From: Saprospiraceae bacterium
GTDB taxonomy: Bacteria; Bacteroidota; Bacteroidia; Chitinophagales; Saprospiraceae
Assembly (NCBI GenBank): GCA_020631105.1
Contig: JAHDHW010000003.1
Span: 1-64,000, forward strand
Direction of reading: 5' to 3'
Length of the DNA stretch: 64,000 nt
Shown: positions 29,396-39,968 of the stretch, in pieces
How positions within the stretch are numbered: the stretch's first letter is position 1
Layout: each line of letters starts with the position of its first letter
Notes under the pieces: model-generated
Seen by the model: only the letters and a program-made list of their open reading frames with translations
The model's database searches: none
What the model was told of the DNA's origin: nothing
Made by a program: the position numbers and the translations under genes

Positions 29396-29537
29396 AAAAC
29401 GCACTTTATCATTTTATATTATCATAAGTGTAAGTAAGGACAGACTGAAAAATTTCCAACTGATTGTTCTAAATTAATAAGTCTATCTCCAAGAGATAAT
29501 CTCCCTAAAAGTCGCACTTAAATTAAATTACGGAATA

Positions 29538-30614
29538 ATGTCAAGTAAAAATCAAGAAGCAAAATTAAAAGCACTTCAACTAACTGTTGATCGTTTGGAA
29601 AAAACCTACGGGAAAGGTGTCGTCATGAAAATGGGCGACAAACAGGTCGTCGAAATAGATACTATCCCTACTGGTTCACTTAGTCTTGATGTCGCTTTAG
29701 GTATCAATGGATTCGCAAAAGGTCGAATTGTTGAAATCTACGGCCCAGAATCTTCTGGAAAAACGACTCTAGCGATCCACGCTATCGCTGAATGTCAAAA
29801 GAATGGCGGAATCGCTGCATTTATTGATGCGGAGCACGCTTTTGACCGATTTTATGCAGAAGGTCTTGGAGTGGATACGGATAACTTGTTGATTTCTCAA
29901 CCTGATAATGGTGAACAAGCACTTGAAATTACAGAAAACCTTATTCGCTCAGGTGCGATTGATATTATTGTAATTGATTCTGTTGCAGCACTTGTACCAC
30001 GAAGTGAGATTGAAGGAGAGATGGGAGATTCGAAAATGGGATTACAAGCTCGTTTGATGTCTCAGGCGATGCGTAAATTAACTTCTACAATTGGTCAAAC
30101 AGGAACTTGCTGTATCTTTATTAATCAACTTCGGGAGAAGATTGGTGTAATGTTCGGTAACCCGGAAACGACTACTGGTGGTAACGCTTTGAAGTTCTAT
30201 GCTTCTCAACGACTTGATATTCGTAAGAGTGGATCTGCGATTAAAGATAAAGAAGGAAATGTTGTTGGTAACCACGTTAAGGTTAAGGTAGTAAAGAACA
30301 AACTTGCACCTCCTTTCCGTATTGCTGAGTTTGATATTATGTACGGAGAAGGTATCTCTAAGACTGGAGAGATCGTTGACCTAGGAGTTGACCAGGGCAT
30401 TATCAAGAAAAGCGGTGCCTGGTACAGCTATGATGACGCGAAGATTGCACAAGGTCGAGAAGCTGCAAAGCAATTCTTCATGGATAATCCGGAAGTAGCT
30501 CTTGAGGTAGAAAGAATGATCAAGGATAGAATTAATGGCATAGAAGAGCCGGTGAAAGAAAAAGCACCAGTAGAAGAAGCCTTAGCCGCTTCTGAAAATG
30601 GCAAAGAAAAATAA
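29538..30614 (+). CDS. recA: RecA recombinase
   Basis: [79 protein letters not shown]. Confidence 0.98.
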   Translation: MSSKNQEAKLKALQLTVDRLEKTYGKGVVMKMGDKQVVEIDTIPTGSLSLDVALGINGFAKGRIVEIYGPESSGKTTLAIHAIAECQKNGGIAAFIDAEHAFDRFYAEGLGVDTDNLLISQPDNGEQALEITENLIRSGAIDIIVIDSVAALVPRSEIEGEMGDSKMGLQARLMSQAMRKLTSTIGQTGTCCIFINQLREKIGVMFGNPETTTGGNALKFYASQRLDIRKSGSAIKDKEGNVVGNHVKVKVVKNKLAPPFRIAEFDIMYGEGISKTGEIVDLGVDQGIIKKSGAWYSYDDAKIAQGREAAKQFFMDNPEVALEVERMIKDRINGIEEPVKEKAPVEEALAASENGKEK

Positions 30615-30644
30615 ATCCTCCAAAGTAGGATTTGTTTATAAATA

Positions 30645-30679
30645 AAAAGCCCTTTCGCATTATGTGTGAAAGGGCTTTT
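30645..30679 (+). terminator. recA terminator
   Basis: AAAAGCCCTTTC-gcattatgtgt-GAAAGGGCTTTT. Confidence 0.85.
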
Positions 30680-30899
30680 CTGTTTTTATTATTCGCTGGT
30701 AGTATCTCTTCGCAATGCGAGCGAGATACTACCCTTTGATAAACATATCTTTCGCTTCTAAAAAGGTTGATAGACTTACACTTTTATCTACTGTTTAACT
30801 AGTATTCCTTATTGGAAATTTTTATCCTTATTTTTGAACAAAGGATGTAAACAAATATGTTTATAACCTCAGAGGACTCTACCAAATAAAAAGATCAAT

Positions 30900-32222
30900 A
30901 TGAATAATGAATCTCCGCGAGTATGTATAATTGGTGCCGGATGCTCCGGAATAACAGCTATTAAGAACTTGGTTCAGGCAGGCGTGAAAGAAGTAGTTTG
31001 TTATGAGCAAAACGATCAAGTAGGAGGAAACTGGATTTTTACTCAAAAAGTAGCACATAGCAGTGTTTGTGAAACAACACATATTATTAGTTCGAAAACC
31101 ATGTCCGCTTACGAAGGCTACCCAATGCCGGATGATTATCCCGATTATCCTTCACATCGACAGGTGTTGGCATATTTTCAAGCCTATGCCAGGGACTTTG
31201 GTTTATTAGAGTATATTCAGTTTAACACTAAGGTGGCAAAAGTAGAGAAGCAGGGAGATGAAAAATGGACGGTTCAGCTAGAGAGCGGAAAACAGGAAAC
31301 CTTTGATTATCTACTCATTGCGAATGGCCATCACTCGGTCCCGCGTAACCCAGAATTTAAAGAGGCTTTTACTGGAAAGTATTTACACTCACATGAGTTT
31401 AAGAATAATCAGGGCTTTGAAAATGAAAAAGTACTTGTCGTTGGGGCCGGTAATTCTGCCTGTGACTGTGCGGTAGAGATTAGCCGCGTTGCAGAACAAG
31501 TGGATATTAGTATACGAACTGCACAACATATTATCCCGAAATTTTTCTTAGGCCGTCCATCGGATACCTTTAATGGGAATATGGTTTGGTTGCCAAGATT
31601 CATTCAAAAACCACTACTAAGCTTAGCACTAAAAATTCAAGTTGGAGATTATCGATCCTATGGTTTGGAAAGACCCAAGCATCATGTGATTGAAGCACAT
31701 CCAACATTAAACTCAGAGCTGCTGTATAAAATCAGACACGGTAAGGTCAACCCAAAAAGAGGGATTAAAAAGGTAGAAGGTAAAAAAGTAACCTTCTTAA
31801 ACGGAACAACAGAAGAGTATGATACTATGGTTGCTGCGACTGGTTATCAGATTGCGACTCCTTTCTTTGATCGGGAATTTCTGGATTACTCTGAGAGTGA
31901 TCGGGTACCATTATATCTGAGAATGTTCCACCCGGAACATCCGACCTTATTGTTTATTGGTCTATGTCAACCTCAGGGAGCAGTCTGGCCACTGAGTGAT
32001 GCACAATCAAAAATCGCAGGCAATTATATTGCAGGAAGATGGCAATTTCCGCAGAACATTAAGCAATTAGCAGAAAAAGATTCTGATCAAATAGAACGAG
32101 AATTCTTACAACGTAAACGACACACAGTCGAAGTACACTATCATCAATATCTAAAGCAATTACAAAGACAAGTCCCTAAAGGTGCTCCATCTTGGAAAGA
32201 GGCTACGCCTCTTCCAGGTTAA
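30900..32222 (+). CDS. flavin-containing monooxygenase-like protein
   Basis: GAGCSG FAD motif, FTGKYLHSHEF (FxGxxxHxxxF), GAGNSACD NADPH motif. Confidence 0.88.
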   Translation: MNNESPRVCIIGAGCSGITAIKNLVQAGVKEVVCYEQNDQVGGNWIFTQKVAHSSVCETTHIISSKTMSAYEGYPMPDDYPDYPSHRQVLAYFQAYARDFGLLEYIQFNTKVAKVEKQGDEKWTVQLESGKQETFDYLLIANGHHSVPRNPEFKEAFTGKYLHSHEFKNNQGFENEKVLVVGAGNSACDCAVEISRVAEQVDISIRTAQHIIPKFFLGRPSDTFNGNMVWLPRFIQKPLLSLALKIQVGDYRSYGLERPKHHVIEAHPTLNSELLYKIRHGKVNPKRGIKKVEGKKVTFLNGTTEEYDTMVAATGYQIATPFFDREFLDYSESDRVPLYLRMFHPEHPTLLFIGLCQPQGAVWPLSDAQSKIAGNYIAGRWQFPQNIKQLAEKDSDQIEREFLQRKRHTVEVHYHQYLKQLQRQVPKGAPSWKEATPLPG

Positions 32223-34581
32223 CAGTAATACGTAATGCTTTAAGGCCTTCAGCTCCTTGTAACTTGTCCAATTCAAGATCTTCAACCTCCGGCAAAATGT
32301 AATTTTTTTGCTTGAGGTATTCGATATACTCCATATATTCCAACTTATCTTTTTCTTGTAGATAAACGATTGCTACTTTGCCGGCGACCGTTAATCTTTC
32401 TCCTGTTCCTTTAATAACAGCCTTGTCAATTCGTTTCTTTAAAATCTCATATCGGACATTATAAGAACCATCAACATCGAATTGCTTTTCATCCATCCGG
32501 AATCGAATACTAAGCGGATTATTATAAACAAAGAGTAATTGAGCAGTTTTTAGTGGGACGGGTAATTTGCCAGATAAATTTTCAACCAAGCGTGTGATAT
32601 CACAGGAATTGACTAATTGCCAAATTCTAAAATTTTTGAGGAAGAAAGGACTGAAACCACCGTCTTTAAGTAAAGCCTCCCCTAAGTATATGTTATATTC
32701 AACACCATCCGTTTTATACTTCTCAAAATAGTGAGGCAAAACCTTTTGCATTTTATGGTCATCCTTTTCCATAAAGTGACTAATCGCAGAGTTTAACTGA
32801 CTTACACTTTGCTCGTAGGCTTTACGTTGCTTATAGATAATGTTTAAGTTATCATCAAGTTCGTTGAGATAATTATCATAAGGCTCCTTAGAAAGATATG
32901 GGTGTCGATTGTATAATTGTTCAAGAAGCGGATGAATTTCATTAGTCAATAACTCTACAATTAAAGATTCATCGCTGGAAATGAACTCGCTTGAGATTCG
33001 ATCCAAAATGTTACCTACCTTAATAATATAGGCATCCATTAAATGGAACGGAAGTTCACTATCCCAGGTCTTCATTAAAGAGATTACACGTTCTAGGTTT
33101 TCTGCCAGGTCGGCCTGAATAGATTCATTTCTCAATTTGGAAGAACCAACAATATCAGCTTGTCCATAAAGCGGATAAATATCACTAAAGACTATGGGGT
33201 CTATCGATCCATCAAAATTTGGGAGCGTGCGTCTGATTTCATAGTTCGTTGCTACTTCTTCAAACTTCCACTTTACACTACTGTGGATCGACGTAAATTG
33301 CTGTTGAATAAAGTGATTAATCATGTTGTCCAACTCCTGCATATATTTATCAGAACCTAAAGACATTAAATCAAAAAATTCTTTTAACTGCAATAAAGTT
33401 AGGGCATTAAATTTCATCGCATTCGGAATACCAATTTCCAAAATCGAACTTAATTCACCATCACGATCAAAAAGAGGCATTAGGATTAATCCTTTTATTC
33501 CTTTATTTAACAGACTCTGGATGACCGGCGAAGACTTATCATCCATTTGACTCAAGTCATCAAATAGAATAGGGTCTTTAGCAGTAAATGCTCTTTCGTA
33601 AATACTTGGATTTTTTTCATCCCCTTTAATAAATGAGATGTCATTAGTCTCCAATAAACTATAAGATTGCCCTTGAAAAAACTTGGCAAAGGTGATCATC
33701 ACCATACCAATTTCAAGCGCCGGAATCTGGAGATAATTTCGAAGTTGTTGCTCGAGAAATGGTAAAAAATGATCAGGGCCCATTTCTTCATCCGTAAGGG
33801 TAACTTTGTTTTTAAGAAGGGACATAGTCTCCATACCTGTTACATCATAGAAGGTCCCAATTACAAACCCGATAAATTTGAAATTCTCAGGCGGGAAAGC
33901 ATCTAGCCAAAGTGATTCATCATAGATATTGTTGAGCAGTTTACTGATTTTCTTCTTACTTAATTTCTTAAGTGGTTGGAGTGGAATAGCCTCGACAAAA
34001 TCATTTTTGATTTGTATCTCAAAATGCTTTTCCAAGCCGGACTTAACATTTTTGAAGGTAACTATCCGGGCATGAGGGTCGTTAATTTCTATATTATAAA
34101 ACTTCTTTAAAAGAAAAGCTCCTGCACGAATAATAGAGGTAATCATATTCTCTTTATGAGCAAGGTCAAGCTTGATCATCCAATCTCCTGTATTGAATAA
34201 TTCTATAGTTGCAGGGGTTTGGAAGTATAGAGATTTCTTAAAGGGAGATCCAATAAAACTCTTTTGCTGATTCAAAAACATATAAGGAAACATCCCACCA
34301 AGAATATTTTGCAGATGTTCGTCGTCCATTTCTTTAAGCTTCTCTCCATTTAATTCCGTGAGGAAAGCGGCCGTTTTATACATGGGTGAAATAGCCGTTT
34401 TTGTATAAGAACAATCAGCATGTGAGAGTGCGCTAAGTTTATTAAGATAAGGCTCGAAGCTCAGTTCCGAGACATATGGAAAGTTATTCATCTTCTTGAG
34501 ATATTCCATAAAAGTCTGTGTCGGAATGTATTCCTGATTGAAAAAATCGCTTTGACCGATTGGACTAGCCGTCTTATTCAT
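32203..34581 (-). CDS. GAF-domain-like large hypothetical protein
   Basis: 792-aa ORF; central GAF-like segment (IYERAFTAKDPILFDDL...GIKGLILMPLFDRDGELSSILEIG). Confidence 0.65.
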   Translation of the reverse strand: MNKTASPIGQSDFFNQEYIPTQTFMEYLKKMNNFPYVSELSFEPYLNKLSALSHADCSYTKTAISPMYKTAAFLTELNGEKLKEMDDEHLQNILGGMFPYMFLNQQKSFIGSPFKKSLYFQTPATIELFNTGDWMIKLDLAHKENMITSIIRAGAFLLKKFYNIEINDPHARIVTFKNVKSGLEKHFEIQIKNDFVEAIPLQPLKKLSKKKISKLLNNIYDESLWLDAFPPENFKFIGFVIGTFYDVTGMETMSLLKNKVTLTDEEMGPDHFLPFLEQQLRNYLQIPALEIGMVMITFAKFFQGQSYSLLETNDISFIKGDEKNPSIYERAFTAKDPILFDDLSQMDDKSSPVIQSLLNKGIKGLILMPLFDRDGELSSILEIGIPNAMKFNALTLLQLKEFFDLMSLGSDKYMQELDNMINHFIQQQFTSIHSSVKWKFEEVATNYEIRRTLPNFDGSIDPIVFSDIYPLYGQADIVGSSKLRNESIQADLAENLERVISLMKTWDSELPFHLMDAYIIKVGNILDRISSEFISSDESLIVELLTNEIHPLLEQLYNRHPYLSKEPYDNYLNELDDNLNIIYKQRKAYEQSVSQLNSAISHFMEKDDHKMQKVLPHYFEKYKTDGVEYNIYLGEALLKDGGFSPFFLKNFRIWQLVNSCDITRLVENLSGKLPVPLKTAQLLFVYNNPLSIRFRMDEKQFDVDGSYNVRYEILKKRIDKAVIKGTGERLTVAGKVAIVYLQEKDKLEYMEYIEYLKQKNYILPEVEDLELDKLQGAEGLKALRITVNLEEA

Positions 34582-34887
34582 GTCTTATTATTTTACACTC
34601 AAATGAATGAGCAGAAGTTTTATTAACCTTATTATGTTGAAAAAACCATCAAAGAGCCCTAAAAGTTTTACATAAGATACGTAATTCTATAAGTAAAGGA
34701 TTGGCAAGAGCTGTTTTAGAGGTTAAAGAAGCGTAAAAATTAAGCGACTTTAAGGTGTGAATTCGATTATAATGAAATTTTTTTCATGGATGAACCAACT
34801 ACCTTTTAACAATTGGGCTCTTTGAATTGACACATAAAATATAAAGCGACCAATCTTAGGTCTATTTCAAAGTTTAACACAAGATTT

Positions 34888-37380
34888 ATGAGGAATGCAA
34901 TACTATTGCTACTGATGATTTTATGCCTTGACTTAAGCGCTCAGCAAGAAGACTTAGGAGAATCAACCACCTACGAGATTGGAAACGTAAAAGTAATCGG
35001 TGCAGTGCATAGCGATCCCGAAGCAATCATTGCAGTTAGTGGACTTAAGGTGGGAAGTAAAATAGATATTCCCGGAATAAAAATTAATAAAGCTATGAAG
35101 GCACTCTGGGATCTGCAGTTATTCCAGGATCTCGAAATTCGGCAAGCAAAAGTTATTGAAGATGTAGTTTTTCTCGAAATTGAAATTCTGGAACTGCCGA
35201 GACTCGGTGAATTTAGCCTCAAAGGAATCAAAAAGTCAGAAGAGGAATATCTACTTAAAGAAGTCGCTAAAGTTATACACAAAGGACGGATACTTACAAA
35301 GTATAAAGAGCAGCAAGCCAAAGAGGTAATTACAAATTATTACGACGATAAAGGATATCCGGATGCTGTGATTTTTACTAAGAAGAAAAATGATACTAGG
35401 TTTCAAAATACTATTAACCTAGAATTCGATATTGATAAGAGAAAGAAGGTCAAAATTTTACAAATCAGTTTTGCGGGCAACGAAAATATTTCAACAAGAA
35501 AACTGAAAAAATTGATGACGTTCACCAATGAAAAAAAGCGACTGTTCAAAAAGTCATTGTTGACCGAAGAAGGATTTAATGAAGATAAAAAAGCGATCAT
35601 CTATTACTATCAAACCAAAGGGTTTCTTGATGCGCAGATTATTGCTGATAGTGCTTGGGTGAACGAGGAAAATGATTGGTGCATCCATTTGATCATAGAC
35701 GAAGGCCTAAAGTATAATATTAAAAATATCGTTTGGGAAGGTAACTCGGTCTACCCTGATGAAGTGCTACAAGCTGTTCTGGATATAAAAAAAGGAGATG
35801 TGTATGATCCACACTTATTAGAACAACGCTTGCAGTTTAGTCCTGATGGAAGAGATATAAGTGCCATTTATATGGATAACGGATACTTGTTTTTTAAAAT
35901 AGAATCAGAAGAAACGAGTATTGTAGACGATTCAATTTCGCTAAGAATAAAAATTCAGGAAGGACCAATTGCAACAATTGGAAAAGTGAGTATTAAGGGA
36001 AATACCGTAACCAAAGAAGAAGTAATTCGACGAGAGATTCGAACACTTCCGGGGGATCGCTTTAGTCGTGCTGCTGTAATTCGAAGTCAGCGAGAAATTA
36101 TTAACCTTGGATTTTTTAACCCTGAAACGATCGATATGAACACCACCGTTCATCCCGAAACGGGAACAGTCGATCTGGAGTATATCGTAGAAGAAAAATC
36201 TAGTGATCAGTTCGAACTTTCTGCAGGCTGGGATCCGGCTTCCAATCAGTTGATAGGGACACTAGGACTTAGTTTTAATAATATTTCCATGAATAATCTA
36301 TTTGATCCGTCCGCATGGAACCCTTTTCCCCGCGGTGATGGTCAGCGGTTTTCTATTCGCTTACAAAGTACTGGTAAGCAATACCAATCATACAATTTTT
36401 CTTTTTCCGATCCATGGCTTGGCGGAAAGAAACCGACTAATCTCACCGTTGGGGGATTTTTTACGAATCGAAGATTTGACACAGATGAAGGGGTTACTCA
36501 ACGATTTAATATTCTTGGATTATCTGGAAATGTAAGTACACGGCTACAATGGCCTGATGATAATTTTGTGTCTTCAACTAGCTTACATTTTAATCGAATC
36601 ACTCTGGATGATTGGTCAGTCGATGGATTCCAACTGGAAGATGGTACACCAGTTTCGGATGGAGTATTTAATAATTTTTATATAAAACAAACTTTTTCCA
36701 GACATACCTTAAATCATCCAGTATTCCCAACAAGAGGTTCTAATATATCATGGTCAATACAGTTTACACCACCATATTCTCTTTTTAATGGTTCCGATCC
36801 TAAAGTAGAAAGTCCGGCAGAAACCTATAAGTGGCTAGAGTATTATAAGACGAGATTTAGTGCGGAAGCCTATCAGTCGCTCGGCAAAAAGTTAGTGCTT
36901 AAAGGTTCTGCAAAACTCGGATTAGTCGGAGCTTATAATAATGAAATTGGCCTTTCTCCTTTTGAGCGATTTTGGTTTGGAGGGAATGGTCTGGATGCGC
37001 AACAAGGATTTACGGGCATTGACCTTATTAGTATGAGAGGCTATAACGCCACCTCTGATTTTCCGGTTAATGAAAACGGAGGGGCAACATTTTTTCAAAA
37101 ATATTCCGCAGAGTTACGGTATCCAATTGTACAAAGTGCTGCCTCTACTATTTACCTAACGGGCTTTGTAGAAGCAGGAAATGCATGGAATGACCTTGAT
37201 AAGGTTAATCCATTTGATCTTAAAAAATCAGCGGGATTGGGCCTGAGAATTCATCTGCCCATGTTTGGCTTAATAGGATTTGATTATGGGATAGGATTTG
37301 ACAAGACGCCCACAGGTGAGGGAGGATATCTTTCTCGCTATGGCAGGATTAATCTTGTGTTAGGGTTCGAACCTGATTAG
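34888..37380 (+). CDS. bamA: BamA/Omp85 outer membrane assembly factor
   Basis: Repeated POTRA segments and surface-antigen barrel ending in a GLIGFDYGIGFD...GRINLVLGFEPD-type C-terminus. Confidence 0.92.
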   Translation: MRNAILLLLMILCLDLSAQQEDLGESTTYEIGNVKVIGAVHSDPEAIIAVSGLKVGSKIDIPGIKINKAMKALWDLQLFQDLEIRQAKVIEDVVFLEIEILELPRLGEFSLKGIKKSEEEYLLKEVAKVIHKGRILTKYKEQQAKEVITNYYDDKGYPDAVIFTKKKNDTRFQNTINLEFDIDKRKKVKILQISFAGNENISTRKLKKLMTFTNEKKRLFKKSLLTEEGFNEDKKAIIYYYQTKGFLDAQIIADSAWVNEENDWCIHLIIDEGLKYNIKNIVWEGNSVYPDEVLQAVLDIKKGDVYDPHLLEQRLQFSPDGRDISAIYMDNGYLFFKIESEETSIVDDSISLRIKIQEGPIATIGKVSIKGNTVTKEEVIRREIRTLPGDRFSRAAVIRSQREIINLGFFNPETIDMNTTVHPETGTVDLEYIVEEKSSDQFELSAGWDPASNQLIGTLGLSFNNISMNNLFDPSAWNPFPRGDGQRFSIRLQSTGKQYQSYNFSFSDPWLGGKKPTNLTVGGFFTNRRFDTDEGVTQRFNILGLSGNVSTRLQWPDDNFVSSTSLHFNRITLDDWSVDGFQLEDGTPVSDGVFNNFYIKQTFSRHTLNHPVFPTRGSNISWSIQFTPPYSLFNGSDPKVESPAETYKWLEYYKTRFSAEAYQSLGKKLVLKGSAKLGLVGAYNNEIGLSPFERFWFGGNGLDAQQGFTGIDLISMRGYNATSDFPVNENGGATFFQKYSAELRYPIVQSAASTIYLTGFVEAGNAWNDLDKVNPFDLKKSAGLGLRIHLPMFGLIGFDYGIGFDKTPTGEGGYLSRYGRINLVLGFEPD

Positions 37381-37411
37381 AAACTCCCCAAAGATAAAGA
37401 ACAAGGAAGGC

Positions 37412-37445
37412 GAAGCATCTCCGGCAAATGAGCTGGGGGTGCTTC
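37412..37445 (+). terminator. bamA terminator
   Basis: GAAGCATCTCC...GGGGGTGCTTC (11 bp with G-U pairs) followed by TGTTTTT. Confidence 0.7.
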
Positions 37446-37564
37446 TGTTTTTGGAAATTAAGGATCTTTGATACAATCTAAAATAACTTCTATGCAACCT
37501 GGATCGTTAATTATAGTTAACAGAACAGACATGAGAGTTAAAATCTCATTATTTTTAATTCAAT

Positions 37565-39031
37565 ATGAAAAAGCGAAAAAACAGATTGCCCTTGTTTTTA
37601 ACCCTTGGTAGCCTATTATTGCTACTCATCTTTCAGGGGGTCTGGCTTCAGAGTTGCTATCAACAAGAAGAGGAAGATCTTAGAGAACGAGCAGATGAGG
37701 TGTTTTTGGACGCAGTCCGTGGTATCGAAGATGCGATCTTACGTGACATGGTAATGGACCCTGTTGATTTTTTTTGTGACGATAGTACTTCGATCTCTGA
37801 TCTCACGGTCGCTTTTGGCTTGAACATGGATTCTGTTCAAAACTTCATCGCTTCTGCCGAAGATTTTTCGAAAAGAATTGCCTTACAAAACGAAGGCCCC
37901 TTAGATCCTTCTGACTTTCACATCCGAACAGATCGACGAAAAAATAAAAAAGATCGAACCTTTGGTTCGCTGACTTTCTTTATGGCAATGACGGATGATA
38001 GTGATTACTATGAGCCATTTTTGGAAAATTGTGAAGAAAACGATCAGACCTTACTTCTCTTAGATAATGAACTACAAAAAACGCTTCCTTCAGCTGATTT
38101 ACCAATAGGGCATAAACTGGCATTATTGCACGATGGTGAAGCCCGACAACCAGGCTTCTATTCAACAACTCAAACAGATATCTTGAGAGGAGGAAGTTAT
38201 GCTTTGTTTTTTCCAGAGTATCAATTATATCTTTTACAACGAATTCTGCCACAGATCCTATTTTCAGCTCTACTGTTTAGCGTGATCCTATTAAGCTTTT
38301 ATGTTATCTGGCAAAGTCTTGAAAAGCAGCGGCGACTAACAGATCTAAAGAACGATTTTATTAGCAATGTTACTCATGAACTCAAAACACCAATCACAAC
38401 CGTTGGTGTGGCAATCGAAGCAATGAGTAGTTTTAATGCTATGGATAACCCTGCCAGAACCAAAGAATATCTAGAAATATCTAAGCATGAGTTAGATCGC
38501 CTCACCATTCTTGTCGATAAGGTGTTAAAGATGTCACTTTTCGAAAAGCAAGCTCCAGAGTTGAAGATTGAGTATTTAGACCTAAAGATACTAACTCAGG
38601 AAATCCTGGAAAGTATGAAACTGCAATTCGAAAAATTTACGGCGAAAGTTGATCTTAAAGCACTTGGTAACTCTTTTCAACTAGAAGGCGATAGAATCCA
38701 TTTGACATCTGTTATCTATAATTTAATTGACAATGCACTTAAATATAGTCCTGGCCATCCTCATATTGAACTTTGCTTGAAAGAAGAGCCGAATCAGATT
38801 TGTTTTGAGGTAAAAGATAAAGGAATAGGTATCCCTAAGGTGTATTTAGATAAAATATTTGACCAGTTCTTTCGCGTTCCGAATGGAGATCAGCATGACA
38901 TAAAAGGACATGGACTAGGCTTAAGTTATGTTGCAGGAGTTATTCAAAAACATCGTGGCGATATTGAAGTTGATAGTATCTTGAATCAAGGAACTCAATT
39001 TACCATACGAATACCTAAGAAATATGCATAA
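37565..39031 (+). CDS. sensor histidine kinase
   Basis: Two TM segments, H-box FISNVTHELKTPITTV, N/G boxes (NLIDNALKYSP, GIGIPK, GHGLGLSYV). Confidence 0.93.
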   Translation: MKKRKNRLPLFLTLGSLLLLLIFQGVWLQSCYQQEEEDLRERADEVFLDAVRGIEDAILRDMVMDPVDFFCDDSTSISDLTVAFGLNMDSVQNFIASAEDFSKRIALQNEGPLDPSDFHIRTDRRKNKKDRTFGSLTFFMAMTDDSDYYEPFLENCEENDQTLLLLDNELQKTLPSADLPIGHKLALLHDGEARQPGFYSTTQTDILRGGSYALFFPEYQLYLLQRILPQILFSALLFSVILLSFYVIWQSLEKQRRLTDLKNDFISNVTHELKTPITTVGVAIEAMSSFNAMDNPARTKEYLEISKHELDRLTILVDKVLKMSLFEKQAPELKIEYLDLKILTQEILESMKLQFEKFTAKVDLKALGNSFQLEGDRIHLTSVIYNLIDNALKYSPGHPHIELCLKEEPNQICFEVKDKGIGIPKVYLDKIFDQFFRVPNGDQHDIKGHGLGLSYVAGVIQKHRGDIEVDSILNQGTQFTIRIPKKYA

Positions 39032-39716
39032 AACGAAAATTCTTTACGTTGAAGACGAGTTGTACTTAGGAAAGATTGTGAAAGAAAGCTTAGAGAGTCG
39101 GGATTTCGAAGTCAAAATGCTAAGCGATGGACTTAATATTTTGCCTATTCTCGAAAGTTTTCAACCTCATATATGTGTTCTAGATGTGATGCTCCCAAAG
39201 AAGGATGGTTTTACTATTGGGCAAGAGGTACGAGAAAAAAGGCCAGAGCTTCCAATCATCTATCTTACTGCAAAAAATCAACTTGCTGATGTTGTAAAAG
39301 GCTTTAATTCAGGAGGGAATGATTATGTTAAAAAGCCCTTCAGTATGGAGGAGCTCATCCTGAGAATCAATAATATATTGAACTTATCTAAGCAACAAAC
39401 TAGCGCAAATACAAACGATCAGGGTATCGCAATTGGCAGCCTAAAGTTTTTACCTAAAAAATATGAACTCCATTTTAATGGGGAAGTTCGTAAACTAAGT
39501 AATCGAGAAGCACAGTTGTTGCATATCTTTGCTAATCACCAAAATCAATCCATTGGTAGAAAGGAAATCCTGATGGAAGTTTGGGGAGATGACTCTATCT
39601 TTAACTCTCGAAATCTTGATGTTTATATCAAAAAGATTAGGGGATATTTCAAATCAGATAGTCATCTGGAAATAGTTACACTCAAAGGTTATGGATACCA
39701 TTTTGTTGTAGGGTGA
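39024..39716 (+). CDS. OmpR-family response regulator
   Basis: Receiver (CVLDVMLPKKDGF, YLTAKNQ, KPFSMEEL) plus winged-helix effector; overlaps the kinase gene by 8 nt. Confidence 0.94.
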   Translation: MHKTKILYVEDELYLGKIVKESLESRDFEVKMLSDGLNILPILESFQPHICVLDVMLPKKDGFTIGQEVREKRPELPIIYLTAKNQLADVVKGFNSGGNDYVKKPFSMEELILRINNILNLSKQQTSANTNDQGIAIGSLKFLPKKYELHFNGEVRKLSNREAQLLHIFANHQNQSIGRKEILMEVWGDDSIFNSRNLDVYIKKIRGYFKSDSHLEIVTLKGYGYHFVVG

Positions 39717-39968
39717 AAACTATTGTAACAATAAAAATACATTTTTTTGCAATGATATCGTGACCTTGGCTCGCATGTCAAATAAAATGGCAAATTTGTT
39801 GTATAGATACTAGTATTGCAGTATGAGCTGAATATTTGAAGCTCATAATAGGGATTGGTGTCTTCAATCCTTTAATTAACCTCTCGTTCCCATATAAGTA
39901 TATTTTTGAATTACCCGCTCTCAGGTGAATAACAAACAGAACTGTTACTAAAGAAAGCTCCTGAGAAA

